Positions 23,302 to 32,327 of a stretch of DNA of 64,000 nt are shown here, piece by piece. Within the stretch, counting starts at the first letter, position 1, and the number at the start of each line of letters is the position of its first letter. The stretch comes from Pseudomonadota bacterium. GTDB taxonomy: Bacteria > Pseudomonadota > Alphaproteobacteria > Reyranellales > Reyranellaceae. Both the position numbers and the translations under genes were made by a program. The stretch is from the NCBI GenBank assembly GCA_018242505.1, contig JAFEBU010000038.1, positions 124,001 to 188,000 on the forward strand, in the 5' to 3' direction. The notes below the pieces were generated by a model. That model saw only the letters and a list, made by a program, of their open reading frames with translations. It ran no database searches and was not told where the DNA came from.

Positions 23302-23397
23302 GCTTCGAGACATTCCGGTGGCGGCCGGCAGCGTGCCTGCAGCAACCGCTCCTCTTGCTCGCCGTTGTTCCTCCGTCCCGAGATATGGAGGAACGAC

Positions 23398-23733
23398 ATG
23401 TCCAGGTTTTGCCATCGTGGCCTGATGGGCGGTTTGACCATCATGCTTGGAGCTGGCGTGCTTGGAGCCGGCGTTCTGGCCGGTACGGCCTATGGCCAAG
23501 AGGTGATCTACGTACCAACAGCGCCGCCACCGCCGCGCGTGGAGACGGTGCCGCCTCCGCCTCCCGGGCGCGTCGAGACATGGCAGCCGGGATACTGGCA
23601 CTGGAATGGTGCTGAATATGTCTGGACGGGCGGTCACTATATCGGCGCACCGCGCCGTGGTGCGGTCTGGATTCCTGGCCGTTGGGAGCAACATCCGCGC
23701 GGCTGGATCTATATACAGGGTCATTGGGGATGA
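23398..23733 (+). CDS. YXWGXW-repeat exported protein
   Basis: This 111-residue secreted protein has a signal peptide (residues about 10-32, cleavage near TAYGQ), then a Pro-rich spacer (PTAPPPPRVETVPPPPPG), then two Trp/Gly repeats of the YXWGXW (BcpO-related) type: WQPGYWHWNGAEYVWTGGHY and WIPGRWEQHPRGWIYIQGHW. The ATG at 23398 follows GGAGGA. Such proteins are periplasmic or surface-associated and of unknown role. The gene stands alone between phaZ and an mscS gene. Confidence 0.85.
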   Translation: MSRFCHRGLMGGLTIMLGAGVLGAGVLAGTAYGQEVIYVPTAPPPPRVETVPPPPPGRVETWQPGYWHWNGAEYVWTGGHYIGAPRRGAVWIPGRWEQHPRGWIYIQGHWG

Positions 23734-23780
23734 CGCCTGCCGGCTGGCGGCTGGCCAACCGGTCTTGAGGGGGGGATGCG

Positions 23781-24587
23781 ATGGACCTCGAGCAGCAAGG
23801 GATCAACGCCGCCAACGTCGTGGTGGCGTTGATCGCGAACTACGGCCTGCGGGTCATCGGCGCCATCGCCATCCTGATCGGTGGCTGGATTGCCGCTCGT
23901 CTCGTTCACACGGCCATCGTGCGGGCCTGCCTGGACTCTCCGCGCATCGATCGGACCATCGCCTTCTTCCTCGCCAGCGGCGCGCGCTACGCTGTCCTGA
24001 TCTTCACCGTGGTGGCGATGCTGGCGAGCTTTGGCATAGCCACGACCAGCATCGTCGCCGTCCTCGGCGCCACCGGCCTTGCGATCGGCCTCGCCTTGCA
24101 GGGAACGCTGAGCAACCTCGCGGCCGGACTCATGATCGTCCTTTTCCGGCCGTTCCACGTCGGCGATCGCATCGAGGCAGGGGACGTCACCGGCACCGTT
24201 CGGGAGATCAATCTGTTCTATAGCGAGGTCGATACGGATGCCAATATCCGGGTCGTCGTCCCCAACAGCATGCTGTGGGGCCAGACCGTCAGTATCCCCT
24301 CGCGCAACGACACCGAACGTCTCGAGTTCCGGTTCACCCGTCCTCTCTCCGACGAGATCGGCATCGCGATCGACCGCGTAAAGGATATTGTCGGTCGCGA
24401 TCCTCGGATCACGAACCTGGCGCAGATCGGCGTCGATGCGGTGACCGATGCGAACTACGTGCTCGTAGTGCGGTTCTGGGTGGCGCGGGCCGATGTGACG
24501 AATGTGCTGTTCGATTTCAACCGGACGATCAAGGAAGAGTTCCAGCGCCATCCGCCGGTCGCCGAGCAGGCCCGAGCCGCGGATTAG
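23781..24587 (+). CDS. MscS-family small-conductance mechanosensitive channel
   Basis: This 268-residue channel has three N-terminal TM helices. The third is the pore-lining, Gly/Ala-rich helix GATGLAIGLALQGTLSNLAAGL, followed by the MscS beta domain (RPFHVGDRIEAGDVTGTVREI) and an alpha/beta C-terminal domain. Size matches E. coli MscS (286). It releases solutes on hypo-osmotic shock. It is transcribed towards recQ (convergent, 20 nt gap). Confidence 0.95.
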   Translation: MDLEQQGINAANVVVALIANYGLRVIGAIAILIGGWIAARLVHTAIVRACLDSPRIDRTIAFFLASGARYAVLIFTVVAMLASFGIATTSIVAVLGATGLAIGLALQGTLSNLAAGLMIVLFRPFHVGDRIEAGDVTGTVREINLFYSEVDTDANIRVVVPNSMLWGQTVSIPSRNDTERLEFRFTRPLSDEIGIAIDRVKDIVGRDPRITNLAQIGVDAVTDANYVLVVRFWVARADVTNVLFDFNRTIKEEFQRHPPVAEQARAAD

Positions 24588-24607
24588 CACGCTTTCGGAC
24601 CGTGCGC

Positions 24608-26425
24608 TCACCGGCCGAAATTCCGGACGACCTCAAGGAAGGCGGCGCCGTAGCGTTCGAGCTTGCTGTCGCCGATGCCGTGGATCTCTCGCATCGCGCT
24701 TGGGCTGGCTGGCCGGTGAGTGACCAGCTCGATCAGGGTGCGATCGGAGAAGATGACATAGGCTGGCACTTTCTGGGCCTGGGCGAGCTTCGATCGAAGC
24801 GTCTTGAGCGCGCCGAGGAGCGCCTCGTCGGCGTCGCCGACGACAGCCATGGGTGCAGCGGCCGACCGGCCGCGGCGTGACGCCTTGGGTACGGCGAGAT
24901 CCTTGCGCAACTCGATTCGTGTCTCGCCCTTCAGCACGCGCCAGCCTTCTTCGGTCACCGACCAGCGGCCGTGCTCCATCAGATCCTGGGCGATCAGGCC
25001 GAGGGCGGAGAGCTGACGGAAGAGCGAGCGCCATTCGACGGCGCGCCGGTCAGTGCCGACGCCGAAGGTCGGCAGTTGTTCGTGCTGGAATCTCAGCACA
25101 TTGTCGGTGCGGTCGCCGCACAGGATGGCGATCAGATGTTCCATGCCGAACCGCTCGCCGGTGCGAACAATGGCCGACATGATCTTCTGTGCCTCGATGG
25201 TGCCGTCGAAGCGCTCGACGCCGTCCTGGCAGAGATCGCAGTTGCCGCACGGCTCCGACAGCTCGCCGAAATAGGCGAGCAGCGTCTGGCGGCGGCAGCG
25301 CGGCGCCTCGGCCAGCGCCAGCAAGGCGTTGAGGCGCTGGCGCTCGGTGCGCTTGCGCTCGTCGGACGACTCCCCCTGCTCGATCTGCAGGCGGCGCAGG
25401 CGCATGTCGTCGAGGCCGTACAGGGTGAGCGTGTCGGCGGCGAGTCCATCGCGGCCGGCGCGACCGATTTCCTGATAGTAGGCTTCGACATTCGCCGGCA
25501 GGTCGGCATGGCACACAAAGCGGACGTCGGGCTTGTCGATACCCATGCCGAAGGCGACAGTCGCCGTCATCACTACGCCGTCGCGCTGCTGGAACGAGTC
25601 CTGATGCCGATCGCGCACCGCCTTGTCGAGCCCGGCATGATAGGGCAACGCATCGATGCCGCCGGCCCTGAGCGTCTCCGCCAGTTCCTCGACCTTGCGT
25701 CGCGAGGCGCAGTAGACAATGCCGCTTTCGCCGGGATGCGTCCGGGCGAACGCCAGCACCTGCCGCGAGGAGCGGTCCTTGGGCTTGAAGGCCAGCCGCA
25801 GATTCGGGCGGTCGAAGCTTCTGACGAACACGCGCGGCGGGACGGCGAACAGCTTGTCGATAATGTCGCCGCGGGTCGGAGCATCGGCCGTCGCAGTGAG
25901 GGCAATGGTCTGCAGCCTGCCGCCGATCTGGCGCGCGAGGCTTCCCAGCGCCAGATATTCGGGGCGGAAATCGTGTCCCCATTGCGAGACGCAATGGGCC
26001 TCGTCGATCGCCATCAGCGCGACGTTCGCCTCGGCGAGCATCTCGACCGTATCGGGCCGCGCCAGGCGTTCGGGCGCGAGATAGAGCAGCCGGAGTTCGC
26101 GACGACGCAGCAGGCCGAGCACCCGCGCATTCTGATCCGGCTCGTTGCTCGAATTCAGGCTGCCTGCGGCGACACCGGCGGCGGCAAGCGCACCGACCTG
26201 GTCGCGCATGAGCGCGATCAGCGGCGAGACCACCACCGTGAGGCCGGGGCGGGCGATCGCCGGCAATTGATAGCAGAGCGATTTGCCGGAGCCCGTCGGC
26301 ATGACGGCCAGCACATTCTCGCCGTCGAGCACGGCCCGCACGATTTCTTCCTGGCCCGGGCGGAAGGCGTTGAAGCCGAAGACGGAATGCAGCAGGCCAT
26401 GTGCAGTCGAAAGCGGATCGGACAT
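24608..26425 (-). CDS. recQ: ATP-dependent DNA helicase RecQ
   Basis: This 605-residue 3'-5' helicase works in recombination and replication-fork repair. It has Walker A TGSGKS (residues 44-49), the DEAH box (141-144) with the RecQ aromatic-rich loop CVSQWGHDFRP, a helicase C domain with HADLPANVEAYYQEIGRAGRDG, the RQC zinc site C-x(16)-C-x2-C-x2-C around CGNCDLC, a winged helix, and a C-terminal HRDC domain (residues about 525-600). All functional parts are present. It is monocistronic. Confidence 0.97.
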   Translation of the reverse strand: MSDPLSTAHGLLHSVFGFNAFRPGQEEIVRAVLDGENVLAVMPTGSGKSLCYQLPAIARPGLTVVVSPLIALMRDQVGALAAAGVAAGSLNSSNEPDQNARVLGLLRRRELRLLYLAPERLARPDTVEMLAEANVALMAIDEAHCVSQWGHDFRPEYLALGSLARQIGGRLQTIALTATADAPTRGDIIDKLFAVPPRVFVRSFDRPNLRLAFKPKDRSSRQVLAFARTHPGESGIVYCASRRKVEELAETLRAGGIDALPYHAGLDKAVRDRHQDSFQQRDGVVMTATVAFGMGIDKPDVRFVCHADLPANVEAYYQEIGRAGRDGLAADTLTLYGLDDMRLRRLQIEQGESSDERKRTERQRLNALLALAEAPRCRRQTLLAYFGELSEPCGNCDLCQDGVERFDGTIEAQKIMSAIVRTGERFGMEHLIAILCGDRTDNVLRFQHEQLPTFGVGTDRRAVEWRSLFRQLSALGLIAQDLMEHGRWSVTEEGWRVLKGETRIELRKDLAVPKASRRGRSAAAPMAVVGDADEALLGALKTLRSKLAQAQKVPAYVIFSDRTLIELVTHRPASPSAMREIHGIGDSKLERYGAAFLEVVRNFGR

Positions 26426-26708
26426 CGGATTTTCGAGGCCGCAGACTATCGCCGGGACCGTCCGCCTGCACTGTGGATGAACACCGAGCGTGTTTTCGCC
26501 GCATTCGATTCACGAGGAGTTCGCAGCAATGTGAGGATGTGAGGCAACGTGTCGTCGGTATCGCGCACCCGACTGATGCGCGCGCATCACAGCCGGACGC
26601 TGCCTTTTCTCCTTCAAGCTGATGCCCTTCGAGCGCCGCTTTTCGGCGGCTCACTCCACGCACCCACCGACGACCCCTTTCTCCCTCAACTGTCTTGTGG
26701 AGTGTGTC
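26426..26708. other. Intergenic region upstream of recQ and the OMP gene
   Basis: No gene is seen in these 283 bases, which carry the divergent promoters of recQ and the outer-membrane protein. A hairpin, GAGCGCCG-CTTTT-CGGCGGCTC, at 26629-26650 lies about 60 bases before the OMP start and may act in its leader. No known operator is recognised. Confidence 0.5.
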
Positions 26709-27380
26709 ATGAGTTTACGAACCTCGATCGCTATCGCCGCCGTGGCGGCCGCCGCGATCGCTGCGCCGCTGGCCGCCGAAGCGCAGCCCGCCAATCCCTA
26801 TTGGGAGGGCTTCTATGCCGGTCTCAATGCCGGTGGACTGTGGAACCAGTCATCGTCCGCCATCAACGAGAACAACACCATCGGCGGCTTCACCGGAACC
26901 GGCAGCGGCTTCGTCGGCGGCGCCCAGGCTGGCTACAACTACCTGATGGGGCCCCTGCTGCTGGGCGGCGAAATCGACTTCCAAGGCTCGACACAGACCA
27001 CGAACGTGACGGGCGGCGCCGGCCCTTCGTCCATCAGCGCCCAGGAAGCCGTGCCATGGTTCGCGACCTTCCGCGCGCGCGTGGGCTACCCGGTCGGCTC
27101 GGTGATGCCCTACGTCACCGGCGGCGCCGTGTGGGGCCACCAGACGCTGAACGGCTTTGACAGCGCCAGCGGTTCGTTCAACGCTGCCAACAACTTCTGG
27201 ACCTATACGGTCGGCGGCGGCGTCGAAGGCCACATCGACAGCCGGTGGAGCGCCAAGCTCGAGTATCTCTATCTCGGCACGCCCGACACGTCGCTCTCGA
27301 CCCCGTACACCACCGCAGTCACCGCCGGTAGCGGCGTGGGCAACCTGGTCCGCGTTGGCCTGAACTACAAGTTCTACTGA
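26709..27380 (+). CDS. Outer-membrane beta-barrel protein (Opa/Omp25-like)
   Basis: This 223-residue protein has a signal peptide (cleavage after AEAQ, near residue 25), then an eight-stranded barrel signature. The first strand contains WEGFYAGLNAGGLW. Alternating aromatic strands end in YVTGGAVWG and KLEYLYLGT, and the protein ends NLVRVGLNYKFY with the terminal aromatic required for BAM insertion. It resembles the Omp25/Omp31 and opacity families of alphaproteobacteria, which are structural or adhesion barrels. It has a long leader and stands alone. Confidence 0.92.
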   Translation: MSLRTSIAIAAVAAAAIAAPLAAEAQPANPYWEGFYAGLNAGGLWNQSSSAINENNTIGGFTGTGSGFVGGAQAGYNYLMGPLLLGGEIDFQGSTQTTNVTGGAGPSSISAQEAVPWFATFRARVGYPVGSVMPYVTGGAVWGHQTLNGFDSASGSFNAANNFWTYTVGGGVEGHIDSRWSAKLEYLYLGTPDTSLSTPYTTAVTAGSGVGNLVRVGLNYKFY

Positions 27381-27463
27381 TCGAAACGCCTTCCGCGGCA
27401 AAATCATGGCGGAACCCGCGTGCTCCCCGGCCGTTTGTACGAGAACGGATCGGAGAGCACGCG

Positions 27464-27763
27464 GTGCTTTTGGGACTCGCCCTCCTGCTGGCGACTGCGA
27501 GTGTCGCCGTCTTCCCACGCTGGCGTTATAGCCGGCGGTGGGGCTATGCGCCTTGTGCCGTCGCAGCCGTCCTTCTCGTGACCGTAGCTGCCGTTGCGGC
27601 GTCTGGACGGACGATTGACAAGGTGGACATTCGGATCAGCCGGGCGCAAGCCGCGCCGGCAGCCCCCTTGCACAACAAGACAATCGAGAATGCGCGCGAG
27701 CGGCTCATGTGGTCGGGCGAGCCCAGCATCGCCGCAGTATCGGCCTATACCCGCTTCGACTAG
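27464..27763 (+). CDS. Small DUF3309-like membrane protein with a C-terminal extension
   Basis: This 99-residue reading starts at GTG (27464), with GGAG in CGGAGAGC upstream. Residues 1-50 resemble DUF3309: a TM helix, then PRWRYSRRWGYAP, close to the family's P-x-WPYSR-x-WGYGP, then a second helix. The last about 50 residues (from GRTIDK) are not typical and may be extra sequence gained by loss of the original stop. It lies just before an IS481 scar, so local rearrangement is plausible. Function of DUF3309 is unknown. Confidence 0.6.
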   Translation: MLLGLALLLATASVAVFPRWRYSRRWGYAPCAVAAVLLVTVAAVAASGRTIDKVDIRISRAQAAPAAPLHNKTIENARERLMWSGEPSIAAVSAYTRFD

Positions 27764-27829
27764 ACGCGGTCGCCGTGTAGGCAATCGACGCAGGAATTGC
27801 CGGTATTGGGCTATTCCGTTTCGACTGGA

Positions 27830-27926
27830 TGTTTGATCCCGGAGTTTGATGGCGCATTGTTTCCAGGCAATGGAGGATGCCCTATGGGACAGGTTCTCCA
27901 TGGCTACACCACCACGACAGAAGCGG
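27830..27926 (+). mobile_element. Second IS481-type remnant (left end and first transposase codons)
   Basis: It starts TGTTTGATCCC like the copy at 7429 and continues with about 80 percent identity by eye through GGAGGATGCCCT and an ATG encoding MGQVLHGYTTTTEA, where it stops. The breakpoint at about 27926 touches the stop codon of the minus-strand SDR gene. Only about 97 bases survive, so it marks an old deletion rather than a working element. Confidence 0.8.
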
Positions 27927-27927
27927 G

Positions 27928-28701
27928 TCAGTGGCGTGCCGCCTGGCCGCCGTCGAGGGTCATGACGACGCCACTGATATAGCTCGCGCGGTCCGACGCC
28001 AGGAACACGGCCAGGTCGGCCACCTCGTCCGGTTCGGCAGGGCGGCCGAAGGGCATGTGGGTGGTGAGTTCCTTCCAGCGCTCGGGATCGCCGAATTTCG
28101 TCTGCGCCTGGTCGCGCAGCAACGTCGTCATGCGGTCGGTCCGCGTCGCCGGCGGATTGATCGCCACCACACGCACGCCCTGATCGACACTCCTGGAGCC
28201 GACGGCACGCGTGAAGGCCATCAGACCCGCATTGGCCATGGTGCCCGCGACGTAGTCGTAGTTGTACGCTTCGCCGGCAAGCCCGATCACGTTCACGATC
28301 ACGCCCTTCCTGCGCGCATACATCTTGTCCAGCATGGCGCGCGTGGCGTTGATGTAACCGAAGACCTTGAGCTCCCAGGCCTCGCGCCATTTGGGCTCGG
28401 TCATGCCAAAGATGTCGCCGCGCGGGATGGCGCCGGCGTTGTTCACCAGAATGTCGGCATGTCCCACCGCCTCGACCACGCCACGTACGGTGTCGCCCTT
28501 CGAGAAATCCGCCGGATGGATCTCGACCGGCACGTTATGCCTGGCGCGGATCGCCTCGCGCGCCTTCTCGAGCGACTCTTTCGATCGCGACGCAATGTGC
28601 ACGGCGCAGCCTTCGGCGGCGAAGGCCGTGGCGCAGGCAAAGCCGATGCCGCGGCTGCCGCCGGTGACCAGGACGGTCTTGCCGGAGAGTTTCAGGTCCA
28701 T
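27928..28701 (-). CDS. SDR-family NAD(P)-binding oxidoreductase
   Basis: This 257-residue Rossmann protein has the TGGSRGIG cofactor motif (residues 13-20), NNAG after the fourth strand, and a C-terminal SGVVMTLDGG. R17 and the following region suggest NADP(H). The usual catalytic Y-x3-K is not evident: the aligned region reads YDYVAGTMANAGLMAFT with Asn where Lys is expected, a subgroup seen in other SDRs. It is the last gene of a three-gene operon (propeller protein, MBL hydrolase, SDR; gaps 10 and 15 nt). Its stop abuts an IS481 fragment. Substrate unknown. Confidence 0.88.
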   Translation of the reverse strand: MDLKLSGKTVLVTGGSRGIGFACATAFAAEGCAVHIASRSKESLEKAREAIRARHNVPVEIHPADFSKGDTVRGVVEAVGHADILVNNAGAIPRGDIFGMTEPKWREAWELKVFGYINATRAMLDKMYARRKGVIVNVIGLAGEAYNYDYVAGTMANAGLMAFTRAVGSRSVDQGVRVVAINPPATRTDRMTTLLRDQAQTKFGDPERWKELTTHMPFGRPAEPDEVADLAVFLASDRASYISGVVMTLDGGQAARH

Positions 28702-28716
28702 ATGGCGTTCCTCGCG

Positions 28717-29610
28717 CTAAAGCCGGTAGACGCTGTCGATCCGCGCCTGGCCGTCATCGGTCTTCACCCGGCCGTCCTTCACCATCTGGATCAGGTGCGC
28801 GAGCATGGAGCGGCCGGCCGCGGCGTGGAGATGGAGCGGCGTGTCGGCATAGTTCTTGGCCACCATCTGCGGGATGGTCTGTGGACCCTCCTTCAATCGC
28901 GCCATGATCTGCGCCTCGCGTCCCAGGCGATGCTCGATATAGGCCTCGACGAACGGCCGCGGATTGCGGATCTCCGCGCCATGGGTCGGAATGTAGAGCG
29001 CCTCCCCGCGCGGCAGGAGCTTGCGCAGGCTCGTGAAATAGTCGGCCATGTTGCCGTCGGGCGGCGAAATCACCGCCGTCGACCAGCCCATCACGTGATC
29101 GCCCGACAGCAGCACGTTGTCCTCGCGAAGGGCAAAGCAGAGATGATTGGAGATGTGGCCGGGCGTGTGGATCGCCTCGACGTTCCAACCATCGCCCTGC
29201 ACGACGTCTCCGTCGTTGAGCTTGATGTCGGGCGCAAAGGAGAGGTCGCCCGCCTCCTCGGCATGCTCGCCGGCCGGCGGCCGCGGATGCGGGCCGTAGG
29301 AATAGACCTTGGCGCCGGTCGCCTTGGCGAGCGCCGGCGTCGCCGGGACGTGATCCATATGGGTGTGGGTGACGAAGATGTGGGTCACCGTCTCACCGCG
29401 CACCGCGCGCAGCACGGCGTCGACATGGTCCTGCTGGTCCGGTCCGGGGTCGACGACACCGACCTTGCCGTGGCCGATAATGTAGGTGCCGGTGCCCTTG
29501 AAGGTGAAGGGATTGGGATTGCGGGCGACCACGCGGCGGACGCGCGGCGTCACTTCCATCGCCGTGCCGTAGTCGAACTTGAAGTCCTTGATGAAGGGGA
29601 TGCCGGGCAT
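28717..29610 (-). CDS. Metallo-beta-lactamase-fold hydrolase
   Basis: This 297-residue hydrolase has the MBL zinc motif THTHMDHVPA (H82, H84, D86, H87), the third-His region HTPGHISNHLC, and an Asp in LLSGDHVMGW. The C-terminal winged-helix-like tail resembles LACTB2-type MBL proteins that act as RNA or thioester hydrolases. It opens MPGIPFIKDFKFDYG. It is middle gene of the propeller-MBL-SDR operon. The grouping with an SDR suggests small-molecule catabolism, but no substrate can be named. Confidence 0.9.
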   Translation of the reverse strand: MPGIPFIKDFKFDYGTAMEVTPRVRRVVARNPNPFTFKGTGTYIIGHGKVGVVDPGPDQQDHVDAVLRAVRGETVTHIFVTHTHMDHVPATPALAKATGAKVYSYGPHPRPPAGEHAEEAGDLSFAPDIKLNDGDVVQGDGWNVEAIHTPGHISNHLCFALREDNVLLSGDHVMGWSTAVISPPDGNMADYFTSLRKLLPRGEALYIPTHGAEIRNPRPFVEAYIEHRLGREAQIMARLKEGPQTIPQMVAKNYADTPLHLHAAAGRSMLAHLIQMVKDGRVKTDDGQARIDSVYRL

Positions 29611-29620
29611 TGAGGGCCTT

Positions 29621-31318
29621 TCACTTTTCGGGCGGAGGCGGCGTCAGCTTGTAGAGTGCGTTGCGGACGTCGGAGCTCACATAGATGGCGCCCGACTTGG
29701 CGACTGCGACCCCGGTCGGCACCAGGGCGGGCGGTCCGCCGGGATAGGTTGGCAGGCCGATATCGAGATTGGAGGCGATCACGGTCTTGGCGCCTGACGC
29801 CGGATCGATCGCCACGATGCGCTTCTGGCCGACCTCGGCGACATAGAGTTTGTTGTCCGGCCCGACATCGATCCCTTCCGGCGCCGACAAGCCGTCGGCC
29901 ACCACCTTGCGTGCCCCCGAGGCCAGGTCGATCTGGGTCACCGCGCCCGCCGAGATCTCCGTGATGTAGACTACGTTGTTCTGGCCCTGCGCCATCGCGA
30001 CCGGTGCGCGCAGATCCTTGGCGAAGGTGCTGCGCGTCTTGCCGTCGGGGCTCACCTTGACCAGGTTGCCGCTGCCCAGCTCGGCGACGTAGAGCGTGCC
30101 GTCGTTGCCCTCGATCGCATCGACCGGCTGGGCGAAGTCGCCGAACGTGGCCACGAGCTTGCCGCTCTTGCGGTCGACCTTCTGCACGGTGCCCGAGAAC
30201 CAGCTCGACAGCAGCACGTTGCGCGGCCCCACGGAAATGCCGATCGGATAGGAATGGGTGTCGCCGTGTACGCGCAGCACGTCGCTCACTGCGCCGGTCG
30301 CGCCGTCGACTGTGCGGTAGCTGAACACATCGGCGACATGCACCGTCTCCTTGCTGCCCTCGCTGACAACGGCGATGTCGGCGGGGACCGCAAGCTTGCC
30401 TTCGACGATCGTCTTCGCTGCGCCGGTCTGCTTGTCGACAAGATAGATCGCATTGTCCGTCATCGAGCTCACGAACAGCCGACCGCGGGAATCGAACGCG
30501 AGATTGTCGAGACCCGGCTTCAACGTCGCCACCAGCTTCTTGGCCTTGCTGGTGAGGCTCACGCTCCAGATATTCCCCGTGCCGGTGTCGGCGACGAAAA
30601 GGTTGTCGCGATTCTGCGGATCGATGTTGGCGGCGGCGGGCGTGGTGAAGCCGGAGGCGATGACCTCGACCGCACCGGTCTCGATATTGATCTTCACGGC
30701 CTGGCCCTTGAACCACAGCGGCCCGTAGAGGAAGCCATCGTCGCGGCGGATCTCGAAGCCGTTCAGCCCGCCCAGCTTCTCGGCGACCCGCCGCAAGTCC
30801 TTGACGCCGAGCGACTTGAAGTCCGGCTTGTCGATGTTCTTGAGGTCGATCTCGTAGAGCGCGTCGCCCAGGAACACCTCCGAGACGAACAGCCGACCGT
30901 CCTTGGTGAAGCCGATGCCGTTCGGCCCCGAAAGGCCGTTGGCGACCTCGATGATCTTGCCGTTGGGACGGCGGACATAGACCTTGCCCATGAGGAAGGC
31001 CGTCCAGGCCATCGTGCCGTCGTCGGCAAAGGCGATGTCGTCGGCCATGCCGGCCGGCGGCTCGACCACACGGTCGACTTCGCCGGAATCGACCTGCACA
31101 TGATAAAGTGTCTGGCCGATCACGGAGCCGGCAAGAAGCTGGTCGTCCTTGTTGAAGGCAAGGCCGTGCACGCCGTGGAACGACGAGCCCGGCACGAGGA
31201 ATTGCTGATTGTATTCCCGGGGCGGAGCGGCGGCGGGCGGCGACGCCTGCTGCGCCAGTGCCGATCCGGCAACGATGAGCGCAAGCATCGCCGACGTCAC
31301 AAACCCGCCCAATCCCAT
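29621..31318 (-). CDS. Exported double beta-propeller protein (SMP-30/NHL-like)
   Basis: This 565-residue protein has a signal peptide (cleavage after GSALA, residue 22), then a long run of about twelve blade-like repeats. Each has a pattern such as G-x-A-x-D-x-x-G-x-x-Y-V-A-D (FADDGTMAWTAFLMG, TKDGRLFVSEVFLGD, NLFVADTGTGNIW, TLYVAELGSGNLVKV, PDNKLYVAEVG). This is the SMP-30/gluconolactonase or NHL type and is long enough for two propellers. It is predicted periplasmic. It heads an operon with the MBL and SDR genes and is divergent from a secreted hydrolase at 31393. It may be a lactonase or a binding protein. Confidence 0.82.
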   Translation of the reverse strand: MGLGGFVTSAMLALIVAGSALAQQASPPAAAPPREYNQQFLVPGSSFHGVHGLAFNKDDQLLAGSVIGQTLYHVQVDSGEVDRVVEPPAGMADDIAFADDGTMAWTAFLMGKVYVRRPNGKIIEVANGLSGPNGIGFTKDGRLFVSEVFLGDALYEIDLKNIDKPDFKSLGVKDLRRVAEKLGGLNGFEIRRDDGFLYGPLWFKGQAVKINIETGAVEVIASGFTTPAAANIDPQNRDNLFVADTGTGNIWSVSLTSKAKKLVATLKPGLDNLAFDSRGRLFVSSMTDNAIYLVDKQTGAAKTIVEGKLAVPADIAVVSEGSKETVHVADVFSYRTVDGATGAVSDVLRVHGDTHSYPIGISVGPRNVLLSSWFSGTVQKVDRKSGKLVATFGDFAQPVDAIEGNDGTLYVAELGSGNLVKVSPDGKTRSTFAKDLRAPVAMAQGQNNVVYITEISAGAVTQIDLASGARKVVADGLSAPEGIDVGPDNKLYVAEVGQKRIVAIDPASGAKTVIASNLDIGLPTYPGGPPALVPTGVAVAKSGAIYVSSDVRNALYKLTPPPPEK

Positions 31319-31392
31319 ACGCTTCCTCCGACCCTTCTCGCGGCGGCGCGGACTTTAGACCGCTCCCAGCGGATCGGCTACTGTGCCGCGAC

Positions 31393-32262
31393 ATGCGAAC
31401 CCTGCTTGCGTTTTGCCTTTGCCTGCTAGCCGCGACGTCCGGTCATGCGGTCGCACAGGAGAAGGTTCATTTCGCCTCGCTCGATGGCGACACGACTTCG
31501 CCGGCCACGCAGCTCGACGGATATCTCTTCCACCCCCGCGCAACAACGGACGCCGTTCCTGCCGTCGTCTTTCTGCATGGATGCGGCGGCCTGATTTCCA
31601 GCATCAGCCACAGGATCGTGTCGCGCGAGCGGGACTGGGCCGACAAGCTCAACGGAATGGGCATCGCCGTACTGATGGTCGACAGCCTCACGCCGCGCGG
31701 CTCAGGCCAGATCTGTTCGCCCTCGAGCTTCAAGCCGGGGCTCTACAAGCGTCGTCCGGCGGACGCCTATGGCGCGTTGGCCTATTTGCAGAGCCTGCCG
31801 TCGATCCGGGGCGATCGGATCGGACTTCTCGGCTGGTCGAATGGCGGAGGCGCGACCTTGTTCGCCGTCGACAGGACCAACCCGCTACGGCGGACGCTTG
31901 CCGGCCCGGACTTCGCGGCGGCCATCGCCTTCTATCCCGGCTCGTGCAGCGAGCAACGGCTCGGCGCCGATTGGGCCAGTGCGATTCCGCTCCTGATCCT
32001 GGTCGGCGAACGCGATGTCTGGACGCCCGCCACACCATGCCTGCAGGTTGCAGAGCGCGCCACCGCCCGGGGCGCGCCGGTCGATTTCCATGCCTATCCC
32101 GGCGCCTATCACGATTTCGACTGGCCCGGAGCGAAACGCCGCGAACTCAAGGCCTACACCACCCGCGCCGGCGTGGTGCCGATCACCGGCGAGGATCCGG
32201 CCGCCCATGCTGATGCCGTGCAGCGGGTCGAGGCCTTCTTCTCCCGCCACCTCCTGCATTGA
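31393..32262 (+). CDS. Secreted dienelactone-hydrolase-like protein
   Basis: This 289-residue protein has a signal peptide (cleavage near SGHAVAQ), then an alpha/beta-hydrolase. It has the oxyanion segment VVFLHGCGGL, nucleophile S149 in GWSNGG (Ser instead of the Cys of classical dienelactone hydrolases), an acidic residue after LILVGERDVWTP and H240 in AYHDFDW. Several cysteines suggest periplasmic disulfides. It lies 74 nt from the divergent propeller operon. The substrate is probably an ester or lactone. Confidence 0.88.
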   Translation: MRTLLAFCLCLLAATSGHAVAQEKVHFASLDGDTTSPATQLDGYLFHPRATTDAVPAVVFLHGCGGLISSISHRIVSRERDWADKLNGMGIAVLMVDSLTPRGSGQICSPSSFKPGLYKRRPADAYGALAYLQSLPSIRGDRIGLLGWSNGGGATLFAVDRTNPLRRTLAGPDFAAAIAFYPGSCSEQRLGADWASAIPLLILVGERDVWTPATPCLQVAERATARGAPVDFHAYPGAYHDFDWPGAKRRELKAYTTRAGVVPITGEDPAAHADAVQRVEAFFSRHLLH

Positions 32263-32327
32263 CTTGAGGCCACGAGCCATCGAAAGCTCTTCCTGGCAGC
32301 GACTTCCAGTTTCGCAGGAGGAAAGTC

